This document shows, piece by piece, positions 53,949 through 62,653 of a stretch of DNA of 64,000 bases; position 1 is the first letter of the stretch, and the number at the start of each line of letters is the position of its first letter. The translations under genes and the position numbers were made by a program. A model generated the notes under the pieces. It was not told where the DNA came from. It saw nothing but the letters and a program-made list of their open reading frames with translations, and searched no databases. Origin of the DNA: CAWAPS01 sp963783945 (GTDB taxonomy: Bacteria; Actinomycetota; Acidimicrobiia; Acidimicrobiales; Palsa-688); NCBI GenBank assembly GCA_963783945.1, contig CAWAPS010000032.1, forward strand, positions 248,001 to 312,000, given 5' to 3'.

Positions 53949-55307
53949 TCACGCGTCCTCGGGGCGAGTCAGAGCCAGGTCGCCGGTGATGGCGTCGAAG
54001 TCGAACAGCTCCCCATACCGGCCCCAATCGATCGCGGTGTCGAGCTGGGCTCTCGCTTCCTCCTCCGAGAACCCCCTGCGCAGAAGATCCAGGAAGAACC
54101 TCTCCTTGAGCGTCCCATCGGCCGTGGTTTCCAGCCCCCGGACGATGGCGCGCACGAGGGGAGCTCTTTCGCGGGCCCGGCCGGCGAAGATCGACTTGGA
54201 AGTCAAGATGTCGGCCTCAGACCACTCCTTGCCGTCGGCTGTGAGCTGGAAGTCTGCGTCGTCCACCTCGGCAAAGCCGAGGAGCTCAGCGGCATCCGTT
54301 AGCGGGAGAAGATCATCGACTTCGAAGATGAGAAGGTGAGCCAGTTCCGGTAGATCCATACGACCACCCTGATTGTCGACTATCTCGACGAGCCCGGCCA
54401 GCCCGCCGACGCTGGCGTGGGGCAGGGGACTATCGATCGGCGTGGCCTCGTCCGGCGCGGTAGCCGGGTGCGGGGCCGGAGCCACCTCGTCGCCCCGGCG
54501 GCGGCCGGTCATGATGCCGTAGAGCTCGTCCACCAGGGCCTCGAACTCGGGGGTCCGGCGATCACGGGGCCGGCGCACGTCGTTGGCTATCTCGGCCCTC
54601 AACCTGCCGGGGTTGGAGGATAGGACCAGGATGCGGTCAGCCATCTGCACCGCTTCCTCGATGTTGTGGGTGACGATCAGAATGGCCTTGGTCGGAAACG
54701 TCGAACTCGAATCGTCCGGGCCCGAGAGACCACCCGACCACAGGTTGATCAGCTCGGTGCGGAGGTTTTCGGAGGTCAGCACATCGAGGGCGCTGAACGG
54801 CTCATCCATCAGAAGGGCATCCGGTCTCACCACCAGAGCCCGGGCGAAACCGACCCGTTGACGCATCCCCCCCGATAGCTCCTTCGGATAGGCCGACTCG
54901 AAGCCGTCGAGACCGATGAGGTCGATGGCGGCCAGAGCCCTCTCCCTGCGCTCGGCCGGCTCGATCCCGAGAGCCTCCAGCCCCATCTCTACATTCGCTT
55001 GAACGGTCAGCCATGGAAGGAGGGCAAATGTCTGAAACACCATGGCCACCCCTGGGTTGGCCCCGTTGAGTGGTGCCCCCCGGTAGCTGACAACGCCCTT
55101 CGTCGGCGCGATCAGGCCGGCGATACAGCGGAGGAGAGTTGACTTGCCCGAACCCGAGCGCCCTAGCAGGGCAACGACTTCTCCCTCGCGAAGCTGCATG
55201 GTGACCCCGTCGAGGACCGGAAGCTCGCCCCCCTCGGGCGCGCTGAAGGACTTGGTGACGTTGTCGACATCGATGATGACCTCTCCGGTGGTATCGGCGC
55301 TATTCAC
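53949..55307 (-). CDS. ABC transporter ATP-binding protein with C-terminal AAA-associated domain (NitT/TauT-like)
   Basis: 452-aa cytoplasmic ATPase subunit. Walker A is GRSGSGKSTLLR, the signature is ELSGGMRQRVGFARAL, Walker B is ALLMDEPFSALD and the switch histidine is in ILIVTHNIEEAV. The first 260 residues resemble nitrate/sulphonate/taurine importers (SsuB/TauB). The C-terminal extension of about 150 residues (GRMDLPELAHLLIFEVDDLL, LTADGKEWSEADILTSKSIF) matches the AAA-associated C-terminal domain found in such actinobacterial ATPases. GTG start at 55307 overlapping the permease stop. No solute-binding protein is adjacent, so direction and substrate are unknown. Confidence 0.92.
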   Translation of the reverse strand: MNSADTTGEVIIDVDNVTKSFSAPEGGELPVLDGVTMQLREGEVVALLGRSGSGKSTLLRCIAGLIAPTKGVVSYRGAPLNGANPGVAMVFQTFALLPWLTVQANVEMGLEALGIEPAERRERALAAIDLIGLDGFESAYPKELSGGMRQRVGFARALVVRPDALLMDEPFSALDVLTSENLRTELINLWSGGLSGPDDSSSTFPTKAILIVTHNIEEAVQMADRILVLSSNPGRLRAEIANDVRRPRDRRTPEFEALVDELYGIMTGRRRGDEVAPAPHPATAPDEATPIDSPLPHASVGGLAGLVEIVDNQGGRMDLPELAHLLIFEVDDLLPLTDAAELLGFAEVDDADFQLTADGKEWSEADILTSKSIFAGRARERAPLVRAIVRGLETTADGTLKERFFLDLLRRGFSEEEARAQLDTAIDWGRYGELFDFDAITGDLALTRPEDA

Positions 55308-57049
55308 ATTGCGTACCTCGTCTCGGCCAGCCGGTACAGCCGCCTCCACAACAGACGGTTCACCACCACAACGTAGAAGCTCATGACGATCACTCCGACC
55401 ATGACTTTGGCGAAGTCGCCGGCCATGGTCGCCTCCGCGATGTAGGCCCCGAGACCCTTCGCCCTGAGATGATGAGAACCAAAGGACACGACCTCGGCCA
55501 CTATGGAAGCGTTCCACGCGCCCCCGGCTGCGGTTATGCCTCCCGTGACGTACGCCGGGAAGATGGCCGGCAAGATCACCTCCCGCCACCGCTGCGAACG
55601 GGGCAGACGGAACTGGTCCGCCATCTCGCGCATGTCCGTAGGGATCGAGCTGGCCCCGGCGATGGTGTTGAAAAGGATGTACCACTGGGCGCCGAGGGCC
55701 ATCAGGAGTATGCCGCCGAAGTTGAGGGGTAGCCCGGTGAATACGAAGAAGAGGGTGGCGAAGGGGAAAAGGAGCTGGGCCGGGAAGCTGGCGAGCACCT
55801 GAACGACAGGCTGGCCCAGCCGGGCCAGGCGCGGACTCATTCCGATCACGACCCCGACCGGCACCCAGATAATCGTGGCGAAAATGACGAGTACGACCAC
55901 CCGGACCAGGGTCAGCGCCCCGAGCCCCAGGCAATAGGGAAACGTGGACAGGCCGACGGTGCGACTGAAGTACAACAGGGCCCGCCACGTCCCGTAGGCG
56001 ACCACCGCCGCGAGGACGGCGAAGAACACGATGTCCCCGATCTGCCGGCGCCGGGCGTCTGACCGCAGAGGATATTCGGCCAGACCGAAGGGGCGGGTGA
56101 CCCGGTCCAGGCTCCTTACGATCGGCCGGGCGGGCCGGGCGATCAGGGCGGGAACCTGCGAATTCCGGAGGATCGACAGGGTGATGCTCCGCGGCTGATC
56201 GACGGCTGAGGACGTTTCGATCCGGAACTTCTCGGCCCAGGCCACGAGGGGCCGCCAGAAGAGCGCGTTCACCCCGACGACCAGGACAACCAGGACGACG
56301 ATGGCGATGAAGATGTCGGTGACGCTGCCCTCTTGCAAAGCGGCCGCCACGTAGGAGCCAATCCCGGGCAGAGCGTAGTTGTGGTTGCCGACGAAGATAG
56401 CTTCAGATGCGACCAGGAAGAACCAGCCCCCGCCGAAGCTCATCATCCCGTTCCATACGAGCCCGATCATCGAGCTCGGCACGTCGAGCTTCCAGAACCG
56501 CTCCCATTTGGTCAGGCGGAACATGCGGGCTGCCTCGTCGAGCTCCGGTGGTTGGGATATCAGCGAGTGATAGAAGCTGAAAGTCATGTTCCACGCCTGA
56601 GACGTGAAAATGGCGAAGATCGACACCAGCTCCAGCCCAAGAACCGATCCGGGAAACAGATTGACAAAGAACGTAACGGTGATCGTCAGGAAGCCCAGGA
56701 TCGGGACCGACTGCAGTATGTCCAGGATCGGAATCATGATGAGCCCGGCCCGGCGGCTGCGAGCGGCCGCCGTCCCGTACACAAACGTGAACACGACCGA
56801 CAAGCCGAGAGCAATGAACATCCGCAACAGGGAGCGCAGGGCGTAGTACGGCAGGTTGGTGGGATCGGTCGATACCCGGGCGGATACATGCGCGGACAGC
56901 TGGGTGGCATTGATGCTGCGGCCCAGCCGAAAGACGGTGTAGATGAGGGCGATGAGGCCCACGCCGACTATGAGATCGGCGATGCTCGGCCGGGGCCGGC
57001 GCAACGCCCCGAGAGTGGGGAAGGACCTCACTGTCGGAGAATCCGGCAT
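55304..57049 (-). CDS. ABC transporter permease, two fused BPD permease domains
   Basis: 581-aa integral membrane protein made of two tandem binding-protein-dependent permease domains, each with its coupling loop: first near DEAARMFRLTKWERFWKLDV, second near EMADQFRLPRSQRWREVILP. About 12 TM segments; TM1 starts IADLIVGVGLIALIYTVF. Such fused NitT/TauT-like permeases pair with the ATPase gene that overlaps its stop by 4 bp (ATGTGA). Substrate not deducible; the lack of a periplasmic binding gene is notable. Confidence 0.93.
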   Translation of the reverse strand: MPDSPTVRSFPTLGALRRPRPSIADLIVGVGLIALIYTVFRLGRSINATQLSAHVSARVSTDPTNLPYYALRSLLRMFIALGLSVVFTFVYGTAAARSRRAGLIMIPILDILQSVPILGFLTITVTFFVNLFPGSVLGLELVSIFAIFTSQAWNMTFSFYHSLISQPPELDEAARMFRLTKWERFWKLDVPSSMIGLVWNGMMSFGGGWFFLVASEAIFVGNHNYALPGIGSYVAAALQEGSVTDIFIAIVVLVVLVVGVNALFWRPLVAWAEKFRIETSSAVDQPRSITLSILRNSQVPALIARPARPIVRSLDRVTRPFGLAEYPLRSDARRRQIGDIVFFAVLAAVVAYGTWRALLYFSRTVGLSTFPYCLGLGALTLVRVVVLVIFATIIWVPVGVVIGMSPRLARLGQPVVQVLASFPAQLLFPFATLFFVFTGLPLNFGGILLMALGAQWYILFNTIAGASSIPTDMREMADQFRLPRSQRWREVILPAIFPAYVTGGITAAGGAWNASIVAEVVSFGSHHLRAKGLGAYIAEATMAGDFAKVMVGVIVMSFYVVVVNRLLWRRLYRLAETRYAM

Positions 57050-57093
57050 ACACGAAGGGAGTCTGCCAGACGTCCGCGACCGCTATGACACGA

Positions 57094-57858
57094 TCAGACG
57101 CCCTGCCATTCAGGCGGCCGCTTGTCGGCAAATGCCGTGGCGCCCTCGCGGGCATCCGCACTGGAGAACACCGCCTCCATCGTGTCCCGCTGCATGGCCC
57201 AGAACTCCGTTTCGCTTACGGACCAGCCATCGTCGACCAGTCGTTTGGAGGCGGCCACCGCGAGCGGAGCGTTGCGGGCGATGGTCTCAGCCAGCTGAAT
57301 CGCCACAGTGAGAGCTTGGCCTGAGTCACAGATCTGGTCGACCAGTCCGATCCGATAGGCCTCCTCGGCGACGATAGGTGCGGCCGTGAGGGCGAGCAGC
57401 TTGGTCGCACCGACGCCGATCCGTCTCGGCAGGCGAAGAAGCCCACCGGCGGCCGCGAACAGCCCGACACCCGTTTCGGGGATTCCGAGGCGGGCGTCGC
57501 GGCCGGCCACGATGAGGTCGCAGGCCAGAGCGATCTCCAAGCCGCCGGCGAGGGCAAAGCCTTCGACCGCGGCGACCAGCGGCTTGCGCGACCCTCGTTC
57601 AGTGATGCCGGCGAAGCCCCCCTGCTTGGTTGAGGGGAATTCTCCACCCACGAATGCCTTCAGGTCCATGCCCGCACTGAACCCGCGTCCAGCGCCGGTC
57701 ACCACGCCGACCGACAATCCGGTGGTGTCATCGAGGTAATCCAGGGCGGCAGCTATGCCATTGGCCACGTCGAGGTTCACCGCGTTGCGGGCGTCGGGCC
57801 GGTTGATGGTGACGACCAGCACCCGACCGCGTTCTTCTGTGAGTACCGAACTGCTCAT
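57094..57858 (-). CDS. Enoyl-CoA hydratase/isomerase (crotonase) family protein
   Basis: 254-aa crotonase-fold protein acting on an acyl-CoA: TINRPDARNAVNLDVANGIA, AGRGFSAGMDLKAFVGG (first oxyanion region), VAAVEGFALAGGLEIALACD (second oxyanion region) and the C-terminal KRPPEWQGV typical of the family. The catalytic Glu pair positions read AAAGG and LPRRIG, as in several non-hydratase crotonases, so isomerase or hydrolase activity is possible. Its start is 48 bp downstream of the nitroreductase stop, so the two may be co-transcribed. Confidence 0.92.
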   Translation of the reverse strand: MSSSVLTEERGRVLVVTINRPDARNAVNLDVANGIAAALDYLDDTTGLSVGVVTGAGRGFSAGMDLKAFVGGEFPSTKQGGFAGITERGSRKPLVAAVEGFALAGGLEIALACDLIVAGRDARLGIPETGVGLFAAAGGLLRLPRRIGVGATKLLALTAAPIVAEEAYRIGLVDQICDSGQALTVAIQLAETIARNAPLAVAASKRLVDDGWSVSETEFWAMQRDTMEAVFSSADAREGATAFADKRPPEWQGV

Positions 57859-57906
57859 AGCTAGCTCCTGTCGTCTTTCGGTCTCGGATCGGACCTTGCC
57901 TCGTTT

Positions 57907-58650
57907 TCACAGATCTCGTGCCGGCGGCGTGGGCGGACCCGCCGCGGTGTGACGGGCACCCGGGGGGTCGATAGCCCAGGGTGCGTCACGTTCCCACACG
58001 TCGTCGAATACCAGTTCGCGCAAGGGACGCCGGCGGACCGGGCCGTGCGAACCCTCCGGCCGGCCGATGGTGATGGTCGCGGCGATCCATACCTCGTCGG
58101 GTACCTCGAGCAGTGTTCTCAACTCTGACTCCACGCCGGTATGCCAGCCGGTCATCACGCCGCCGTAGTTCAGGGCACGAGCGGCCAGCAGCAGGTTCTG
58201 GCAGGCCGGGTAGATCGACGCCCCGTCTATGAGATTGGCGTCCCGGTAGCGGATATGGCACGGAAGGATGAGCACGGGTACTTGGTCGAAATTCGCCACG
58301 TACTGCTGCATGGTCCGGGCCATCCGCGATTTCGGCGAGTCGGCGACGGCTCCCGTCCCGGCTTCGTAGCCATCGGCCTCCGACTTGCCGGCCCAAAGTT
58401 CACGGGCCCGCCGCCCGATGAGCGCCTTCGCCGTTCGGGCGTTAGGCCCGTCGGTCAGGACCAGGAACCGGAAGCGCTGACGGTTGCTGCCAGTCGGCGC
58501 CCGGGTGGCGGCAAAGAGCATGGCTCGAAGGGCCTCCTCCGGCACCGGTTCGTCGCGGTAACGGCGAATGGCACGAGTCGAGGTCAGTCCTTCGAGCAGA
58601 CCGACCGAATCGGCCGGAAGAAAGGTTGGGAGGGGTGCATCCACGTCCAT
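57907..58650 (-). CDS. Nitroreductase-family protein
   Basis: 247-aa FMN-dependent oxidoreductase: LLEGLTSTRAIRRYRDEPVP and AATRAPTGSNRQRFRFLVLT carry the R..R and S/N-R FMN contacts of the nitroreductase fold, and QNLLLAARALNYGGVMTGWH the second cofactor region. The long C-terminal tail WERDAPWAIDPPGARHTAAG is unusual. AAAGGAA precedes the ATG at 58650. Clustered with an SDR upstream (12-bp gap) and a crotonase downstream on the same strand, so a three-gene catabolic operon is likely. Confidence 0.9.
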   Translation of the reverse strand: MDVDAPLPTFLPADSVGLLEGLTSTRAIRRYRDEPVPEEALRAMLFAATRAPTGSNRQRFRFLVLTDGPNARTAKALIGRRARELWAGKSEADGYEAGTGAVADSPKSRMARTMQQYVANFDQVPVLILPCHIRYRDANLIDGASIYPACQNLLLAARALNYGGVMTGWHTGVESELRTLLEVPDEVWIAATITIGRPEGSHGPVRRRPLRELVFDDVWERDAPWAIDPPGARHTAAGPPTPPARDL

Positions 58651-58662
58651 TTCCTTTGGTCT

Positions 58663-59481
58663 CTAAGCGCCGAAAGCGCGGTCGATGCGTTCGAAGCGAC
58701 GCCTCACCATCTCCCGGCTCTCCTCGTGGGGGACGATGTACAAACGGTCGGTTCCGATCGCCGCCACCACCATCGCCGCGACTCCCTCCACCGGGAGAAC
58801 CCGCCCGGCGAGCCCGTCGGTACTGACCAGGCCGGCGGCCTCTTCGGGCAACGGCCGCCACGGCCCACCCAGATCCGCCGGCCGGTTGCGCCCGGAGTTG
58901 ACGATTTCGGTGGCGACCCTCATAGGGCACAGGACAGACACTCTGACCCCCTCAGGGCCAAGCTCGCGATGGAGGACCTCGGCCAGCGCCACGACCCCGT
59001 ATTTGGTCACGCAGTAAGGGCCCAAGCCGACGTTCGGCACGAGGCCGGCAAAGGAGGCGGTGAACATCAGGTGGCCGCCTCCCTGCTCGAGCATGCGGGG
59101 GAGGAACGCCTCGACTCCGTGGATAGGCCCCCAGAGGTTGACGCCCATGAGCCAGGTCCAGTCCTCGTGAGTCGCATTCGAGGTGGGGCCGGTCATAGCC
59201 ACGCCGGCGTTGAGGAAAACCAGGTCGGAGCGCCCGAACGCCTCGTAGGTCGCGGCGGCGAGGGCATCCACTGAGGGCTTGGACGCCACGTCGGTCACCA
59301 CGCCGAGCACCACGTCGCCGCCACCGAGGTCGTCGACGGCGGCCTCCAACTGCGGTACCTCGATGTCGGCGATGACCAAGCGCCAGCCCTCATCAGCCAG
59401 CAGCCGGGCGGTGGCCAGCCCGATCCCGCTCGCCCCACCGGTGATTACCGCGACCTTGTCGTCTCCGGACGTCGATGCCAC
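58663..59481 (-). CDS. Short-chain dehydrogenase/reductase (SDR)
   Basis: 272-aa classical SDR: TGGASGIG cofactor motif, NAGVAMTGPTSNATHEDW (NNAG region), TASFAGLVPNVGLGPYCVTK with the catalytic Ser, Tyr and Lys. GTG start at 59481. The C-terminus EESREMVRRRFERIDRAFGA is typical of the cholesterol/steroid-type subgroup, suggested but not proven. First gene of the SDR-nitroreductase-crotonase run, divergent from another SDR with 82 bp between starts. Confidence 0.92.
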   Translation of the reverse strand: MASTSGDDKVAVITGGASGIGLATARLLADEGWRLVIADIEVPQLEAAVDDLGGGDVVLGVVTDVASKPSVDALAAATYEAFGRSDLVFLNAGVAMTGPTSNATHEDWTWLMGVNLWGPIHGVEAFLPRMLEQGGGHLMFTASFAGLVPNVGLGPYCVTKYGVVALAEVLHRELGPEGVRVSVLCPMRVATEIVNSGRNRPADLGGPWRPLPEEAAGLVSTDGLAGRVLPVEGVAAMVVAAIGTDRLYIVPHEESREMVRRRFERIDRAFGA

Positions 59482-59563
59482 GCTCGCAGTCTGCCGCGGC
59501 GGGGTTGCGGCGGGCGAACCGCCCGGGAAGGATCAGCGGGCGCCTAGAGCCGGGAGGTGGCGG

Positions 59564-60313
59564 ATGGCAACCGACAGCTTGGACCTGACAGGAAAGGTGG
59601 CGCTGGTGACCGGTGCGTCAAAGGGGATCGGCGCAGCCATCGCCCGCATCTACGCCGAGCACGGAGCCCGGGTGATGCTGTCGTCGCGGAAGCTTTCCGC
59701 GCTCGAGGAGACCACCGCGAACATCGACGGCGAGACCGCCGTCTACCCCGCCCATGCCGGCGATCCCGAGCAAGCCAGGGCGTGCATCGCCGCCACCATC
59801 GAGCGCTTCGGCGGGCTCGACATCCTGGTCAACAACGCCGCCACCAACCCGTACTACGGGCGGTCCATCGACATCGACCTGGCTCGCTTCGACAAGACCG
59901 TCGAGGTCAACATCCGGGGTCCGTTCGCCTGGAGTCAGGCGGCGTGGCAGCAGGCCATGGCCGCCGCCGGCGGCACGATCATCAACATCGTCTCCATCGG
60001 TGGTGTCACCTACAGCGGGCCTATCGGGATCTACGACATGACCAAGGCCGCCCTCATCCACCTGACCAAGCACCTGGCCTCTGAGCTCGGCCCCGGCGTC
60101 CGGGTCAACGCCATCGCGCCGGGGCTGGTCAAGACCGACTTCGCCCGGGCCCTCTGGGACAGCAGGGGTGATTCCGACAGCTGGCCGTGGCCGCTCAAGC
60201 GGCTGGGAGAGCCGGTCGATGTGGCCCGGGCGGCATTGTTCCTGGCCAGCGGGCTGTCCTCCTGGGTGACGGGTGAGGTGCTGTTCGTCGACGGGGGGTC
60301 GATGGTGACCTGA
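59564..60313 (+). CDS. Short-chain dehydrogenase/reductase (SDR), FabG-like
   Basis: 249-aa SDR: LTGKVALVTGASKGIGAAIA, DILVNNAATNPYYG, SIGGVTYSGPIGIYDMTKAA (catalytic Ser and YxxxK) and the C-terminal WVTGEVLFVDGGSMVT. The length and the GLVKTDFARALWDS loop resemble actinobacterial 3-ketoacyl or secondary-alcohol dehydrogenases. The ATG at 59564 follows GGGAGGTGG. The open frame upstream is antisense to the divergent SDR. Role in fatty-acid or steroid oxidation is plausible given the neighbours. Confidence 0.92.
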   Translation: MATDSLDLTGKVALVTGASKGIGAAIARIYAEHGARVMLSSRKLSALEETTANIDGETAVYPAHAGDPEQARACIAATIERFGGLDILVNNAATNPYYGRSIDIDLARFDKTVEVNIRGPFAWSQAAWQQAMAAAGGTIINIVSIGGVTYSGPIGIYDMTKAALIHLTKHLASELGPGVRVNAIAPGLVKTDFARALWDSRGDSDSWPWPLKRLGEPVDVARAALFLASGLSSWVTGEVLFVDGGSMVT

Positions 60314-60351
60314 GCGGCCGTGGGGGGGTGGCGGTGGGGCGGTGGGGCGGG

Positions 60352-60482
60352 GGTGGGGCGGGGTGGGTGCTAGCCCGACCGCCGCAGGGCCGGCGGGGCT
60401 GCAGGCGCGGCGGGGCCGGCGGGCCGGCGGGGCCGGTGGGGCGGGGTGGGTGCTAGCCCGACCGCCGCAGGGCCGGCGGGGC
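60352..60482. repeat. 48-bp exact direct repeat, two copies
   Basis: Identical 48-bp copies at 60352-60399 and 60435-60482 (start GGTGGGGCGGGGTGGGTGCT), 83 bp apart. The interval between them is similarly GC-rich. They lie between the end of the SDR and the lipoprotein gene. Confidence 0.9.
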
Positions 60483-60492
60483 CGCAGGGCCG

Positions 60493-60542
60493 CAGGGCCG
60501 AGCGGGGCGCAGGGCCGAGCGGGGCGCAGGGCCGAGCGGGGC
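60493..60542. repeat. Three tandem copies of a 17-bp unit
   Basis: CAGGGCCGAGCGGGGCG repeated three times at 60493-60542 (last copy with one changed base). Continues the low-complexity block that spans 60314-60600 with no gene. The lipoprotein gene begins about 155 bp further on. Confidence 0.9.
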
Positions 60543-60697
60543 CGGCGGGGCCGGTCGGGCGGCGTCCAGCAGCGGGGGGTGGCGGGGGTGCCGCTCTAGC
60601 CCGATCGCCCACGGGGGTCTGCGGGGATGGCTGTTTCAGCAGGTCTTCCTTACTGCTTGCGGATTCGCCGTTCGTGTGCCAGAGTGCCCGAGAGTCT

Positions 60698-61333
60698 ATG
60701 AGACGCAAGGTACTTATGCTCGGGGGGGTCGTGCTGCTGGCCATCGCAGCGTGCTCGGGGCCGTCGCACCACTCGACAACCCCCACCTCGGTGCCGGCGC
60801 CCCCCACCAGCGCCCCATCCACCAGTGCGCCTTCCACGGTCTCGGCCACGGATCCCTACTCTGTTCCTCGGGTCATCACCGTCGCCTACGTCAATTCCGT
60901 TCTAGCCGCCCTCGCGCACGATAACAGCGACGCCGCCCGAGCTTTTTCGGATTCCCGGTCGATCAACGCAGTTGTCACTACGGATCTGAGGGCAATATTC
61001 AACGACCCCGCTTATGCTCAACAGATCCAAGACCTCGTCCAGAGTCTGAGACAAGGGATAATCAGCGAGGTCCGCCCGAATGGTGGCGACCTAAAGATCA
61101 CCGTCACACGGCTGATAACGGGAACTTCCTCGTGCATCTTCGTAGAGACCACCTCCGATACGTCTGCACTCTTCGTGCACCCCAGTCCACCACCCGCTTC
61201 CGAGTACTTCGAGTTGCAACCTAAGCAAGCTGGTGCCGACCCGAAACATCTGAATCCGACGCCCTGGTCCTTCGCTTACGACGAGGTGTTCTTCACACCA
61301 ACGTCGGCGCCGAGCAGATGCGCTTCGGCTTAG
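60698..61333 (+). CDS. Secreted lipoprotein of unknown function
   Basis: 211-aa predicted lipoprotein: signal peptide MRRKVLMLGGVVLLAIAACS with lipobox AIAAC (Cys19), then a Thr/Ser/Pro-rich linker (TTPTSVPAPPTSAPSTSAPS). The mature part (DPYSVPRVITVAYVNSVLAA onward) has no domain I recognise. The ATG at 60698 is chosen because the signal peptide follows it directly; the open frame upstream is repeat sequence. Its last 16 bp overlap the next gene, implying translation coupling. Confidence 0.8.
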   Translation: MRRKVLMLGGVVLLAIAACSGPSHHSTTPTSVPAPPTSAPSTSAPSTVSATDPYSVPRVITVAYVNSVLAALAHDNSDAARAFSDSRSINAVVTTDLRAIFNDPAYAQQIQDLVQSLRQGIISEVRPNGGDLKITVTRLITGTSSCIFVETTSDTSALFVHPSPPPASEYFELQPKQAGADPKHLNPTPWSFAYDEVFFTPTSAPSRCASA

Positions 61334-62217
61334 CGATTCTCGCGACCCTGGTTGTTGCCGCTCTTGTCGGAGTGGGTGCCGCTTCCGCCAGTCCGCCCGC
61401 GGGCGCCTGCAATGTCACTTTCACGAACCAGGCGGTGAGATGCGGGGGATCGGGAATCATCCAGAGTGACCCAGGGTCGCCGGCGGGACATGGTGCCGCT
61501 GGTGGGCGGTCCTCGTCCGGGTCGACGGCGCCGGCACATTCCACCCAAACAACAGGATCCGGAGCCTCTCAGGTCGCGAGCTATTCAGCAACGGGTGGCG
61601 GTGTGCCGTGCATAACTCCGCCCCACGACGCCCTTGGCTTTGACGGGTTCGGCATTAGCCAGGCGAACCAGTCCCAGCTCGCGATTTGCTCGCCGGCGGC
61701 TCCGGCCGCCGCGACCCCGGCCCGGCCGGCAGCACCGACGGCTACCGGCGCGGCGCCAAGGCCGGCGCCGCCACCAATCGACCCCGCGACGCTCGCCGTC
61801 AGCTTCTGGCGGACAATCCCTCTACCCGCACCCCACCCCGCGATCCCTCCCGGCTACGCCGTCACCGGGTTGCCCTCCTACCTGGTGACCCACGGCGACC
61901 TGCACCCGGCCCCTTACATGCAAGCGACCCCCCTCGGACCCTTGACGGTGACGGCCACCGGCCAGTACCTGATCGACTGGGGCGACGGCACCGCTCCGAC
62001 CTGGTGCGGGCCCTACGCAGAAGAGGGGCGCCCCTACCCCAACGGCAACATTGCCCACACCTATGACATAACGGGCCGCTACACCGTGACGCTTGTCGAG
62101 ACCTGGACCGCCAGTTGGCGCCTCGGTGGTGACAATGGGTTTCTCACCGGCCTGCGGACCGAAGCCATTATCCCTGGCTTCCGAGTGGGACAGCTCCAGG
62201 CCGTGATCACTGGTTGA
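61318..62217 (+). CDS. Secreted PKD-like domain protein of unknown function
   Basis: 299-aa exported protein: signal peptide MRFGLAILATLVVAALVGVG with cleavage near ASASPPAG, a disordered Gly/Ser/Ala/Pro region (about 45-165), then a beta-rich C-terminal part with IDWGDGTAPTWCGPY and HTYDITGRYTVTLVE, the W-G-D-G-T...H-T-Y pattern of PKD/immunoglobulin-like domains. Four or more cysteines (CNVTF, RCGGSG, PCITPP, AICSPA) may form disulphides. Coupled to the upstream lipoprotein; the pair may assemble on the cell surface. Function unknown. Confidence 0.8.
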   Translation: MRFGLAILATLVVAALVGVGAASASPPAGACNVTFTNQAVRCGGSGIIQSDPGSPAGHGAAGGRSSSGSTAPAHSTQTTGSGASQVASYSATGGGVPCITPPHDALGFDGFGISQANQSQLAICSPAAPAAATPARPAAPTATGAAPRPAPPPIDPATLAVSFWRTIPLPAPHPAIPPGYAVTGLPSYLVTHGDLHPAPYMQATPLGPLTVTATGQYLIDWGDGTAPTWCGPYAEEGRPYPNGNIAHTYDITGRYTVTLVETWTASWRLGGDNGFLTGLRTEAIIPGFRVGQLQAVITG

Positions 62218-62256
62218 GGACGCGAGCGGGGCAGCAAGCCGTGGGGACCTTTCATT

Positions 62257-62299
62257 GTTTGTGCGCTTAACCCGCTGGGAGCGGGCTAAGCGCACAAAC
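62257..62299. terminator. Long 20-bp hairpin downstream of the secreted-protein gene
   Basis: GTTTGTGCGCTTAACCCGCT (62257-62276) pairs with its near-perfect complement at 62280-62299 across a GGG loop; the single mismatch becomes a G-U pair on the minus strand. It starts 39 bp after the stop of the gene ending 62217. There is no clear T-tract on either side, so terminator function is probable by position but not certain. The rest of 62218-62653 holds no gene I can support. Confidence 0.5.
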
Positions 62300-62653
62300 T
62301 ATGCATGAAGATCGCTGGTTTACCGGGTAATCAAGCTCGCAACCGCCGGCCTCGACAAGGACCCGTGGGCAAGGGGCCGGCGTAACAGGGGCGATGCGAG
62401 CGCAGCCGCCGAACCCGATCAACATCGCTAACCGCGGAGTGACCGGCATCTGAGCCGACCAGCATGCCGTCGCCGCGTCTTCGGACCGCGGAACAGCCGG
62501 AGGGTCGAACAGCGTCTCGAGCCCGGAGAGTGTGATCTCCCCGTGCCGCCCCACCTCAACGACCGTCAAGGCGGGTAGGAACGCGTTCAGGAAGACTGGG
62601 CCGCCACCCCTTCGGACCACGCCAACTCCCGAGCCGGCGGTAGCTTGTCGCCC

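Noticed and set aside
62257..62299. Possible integron attC site because of GCTTAAC in one arm
   Set aside because: The required GTTRRRY core on the other side is missing and no integron integrase or cassette is present.
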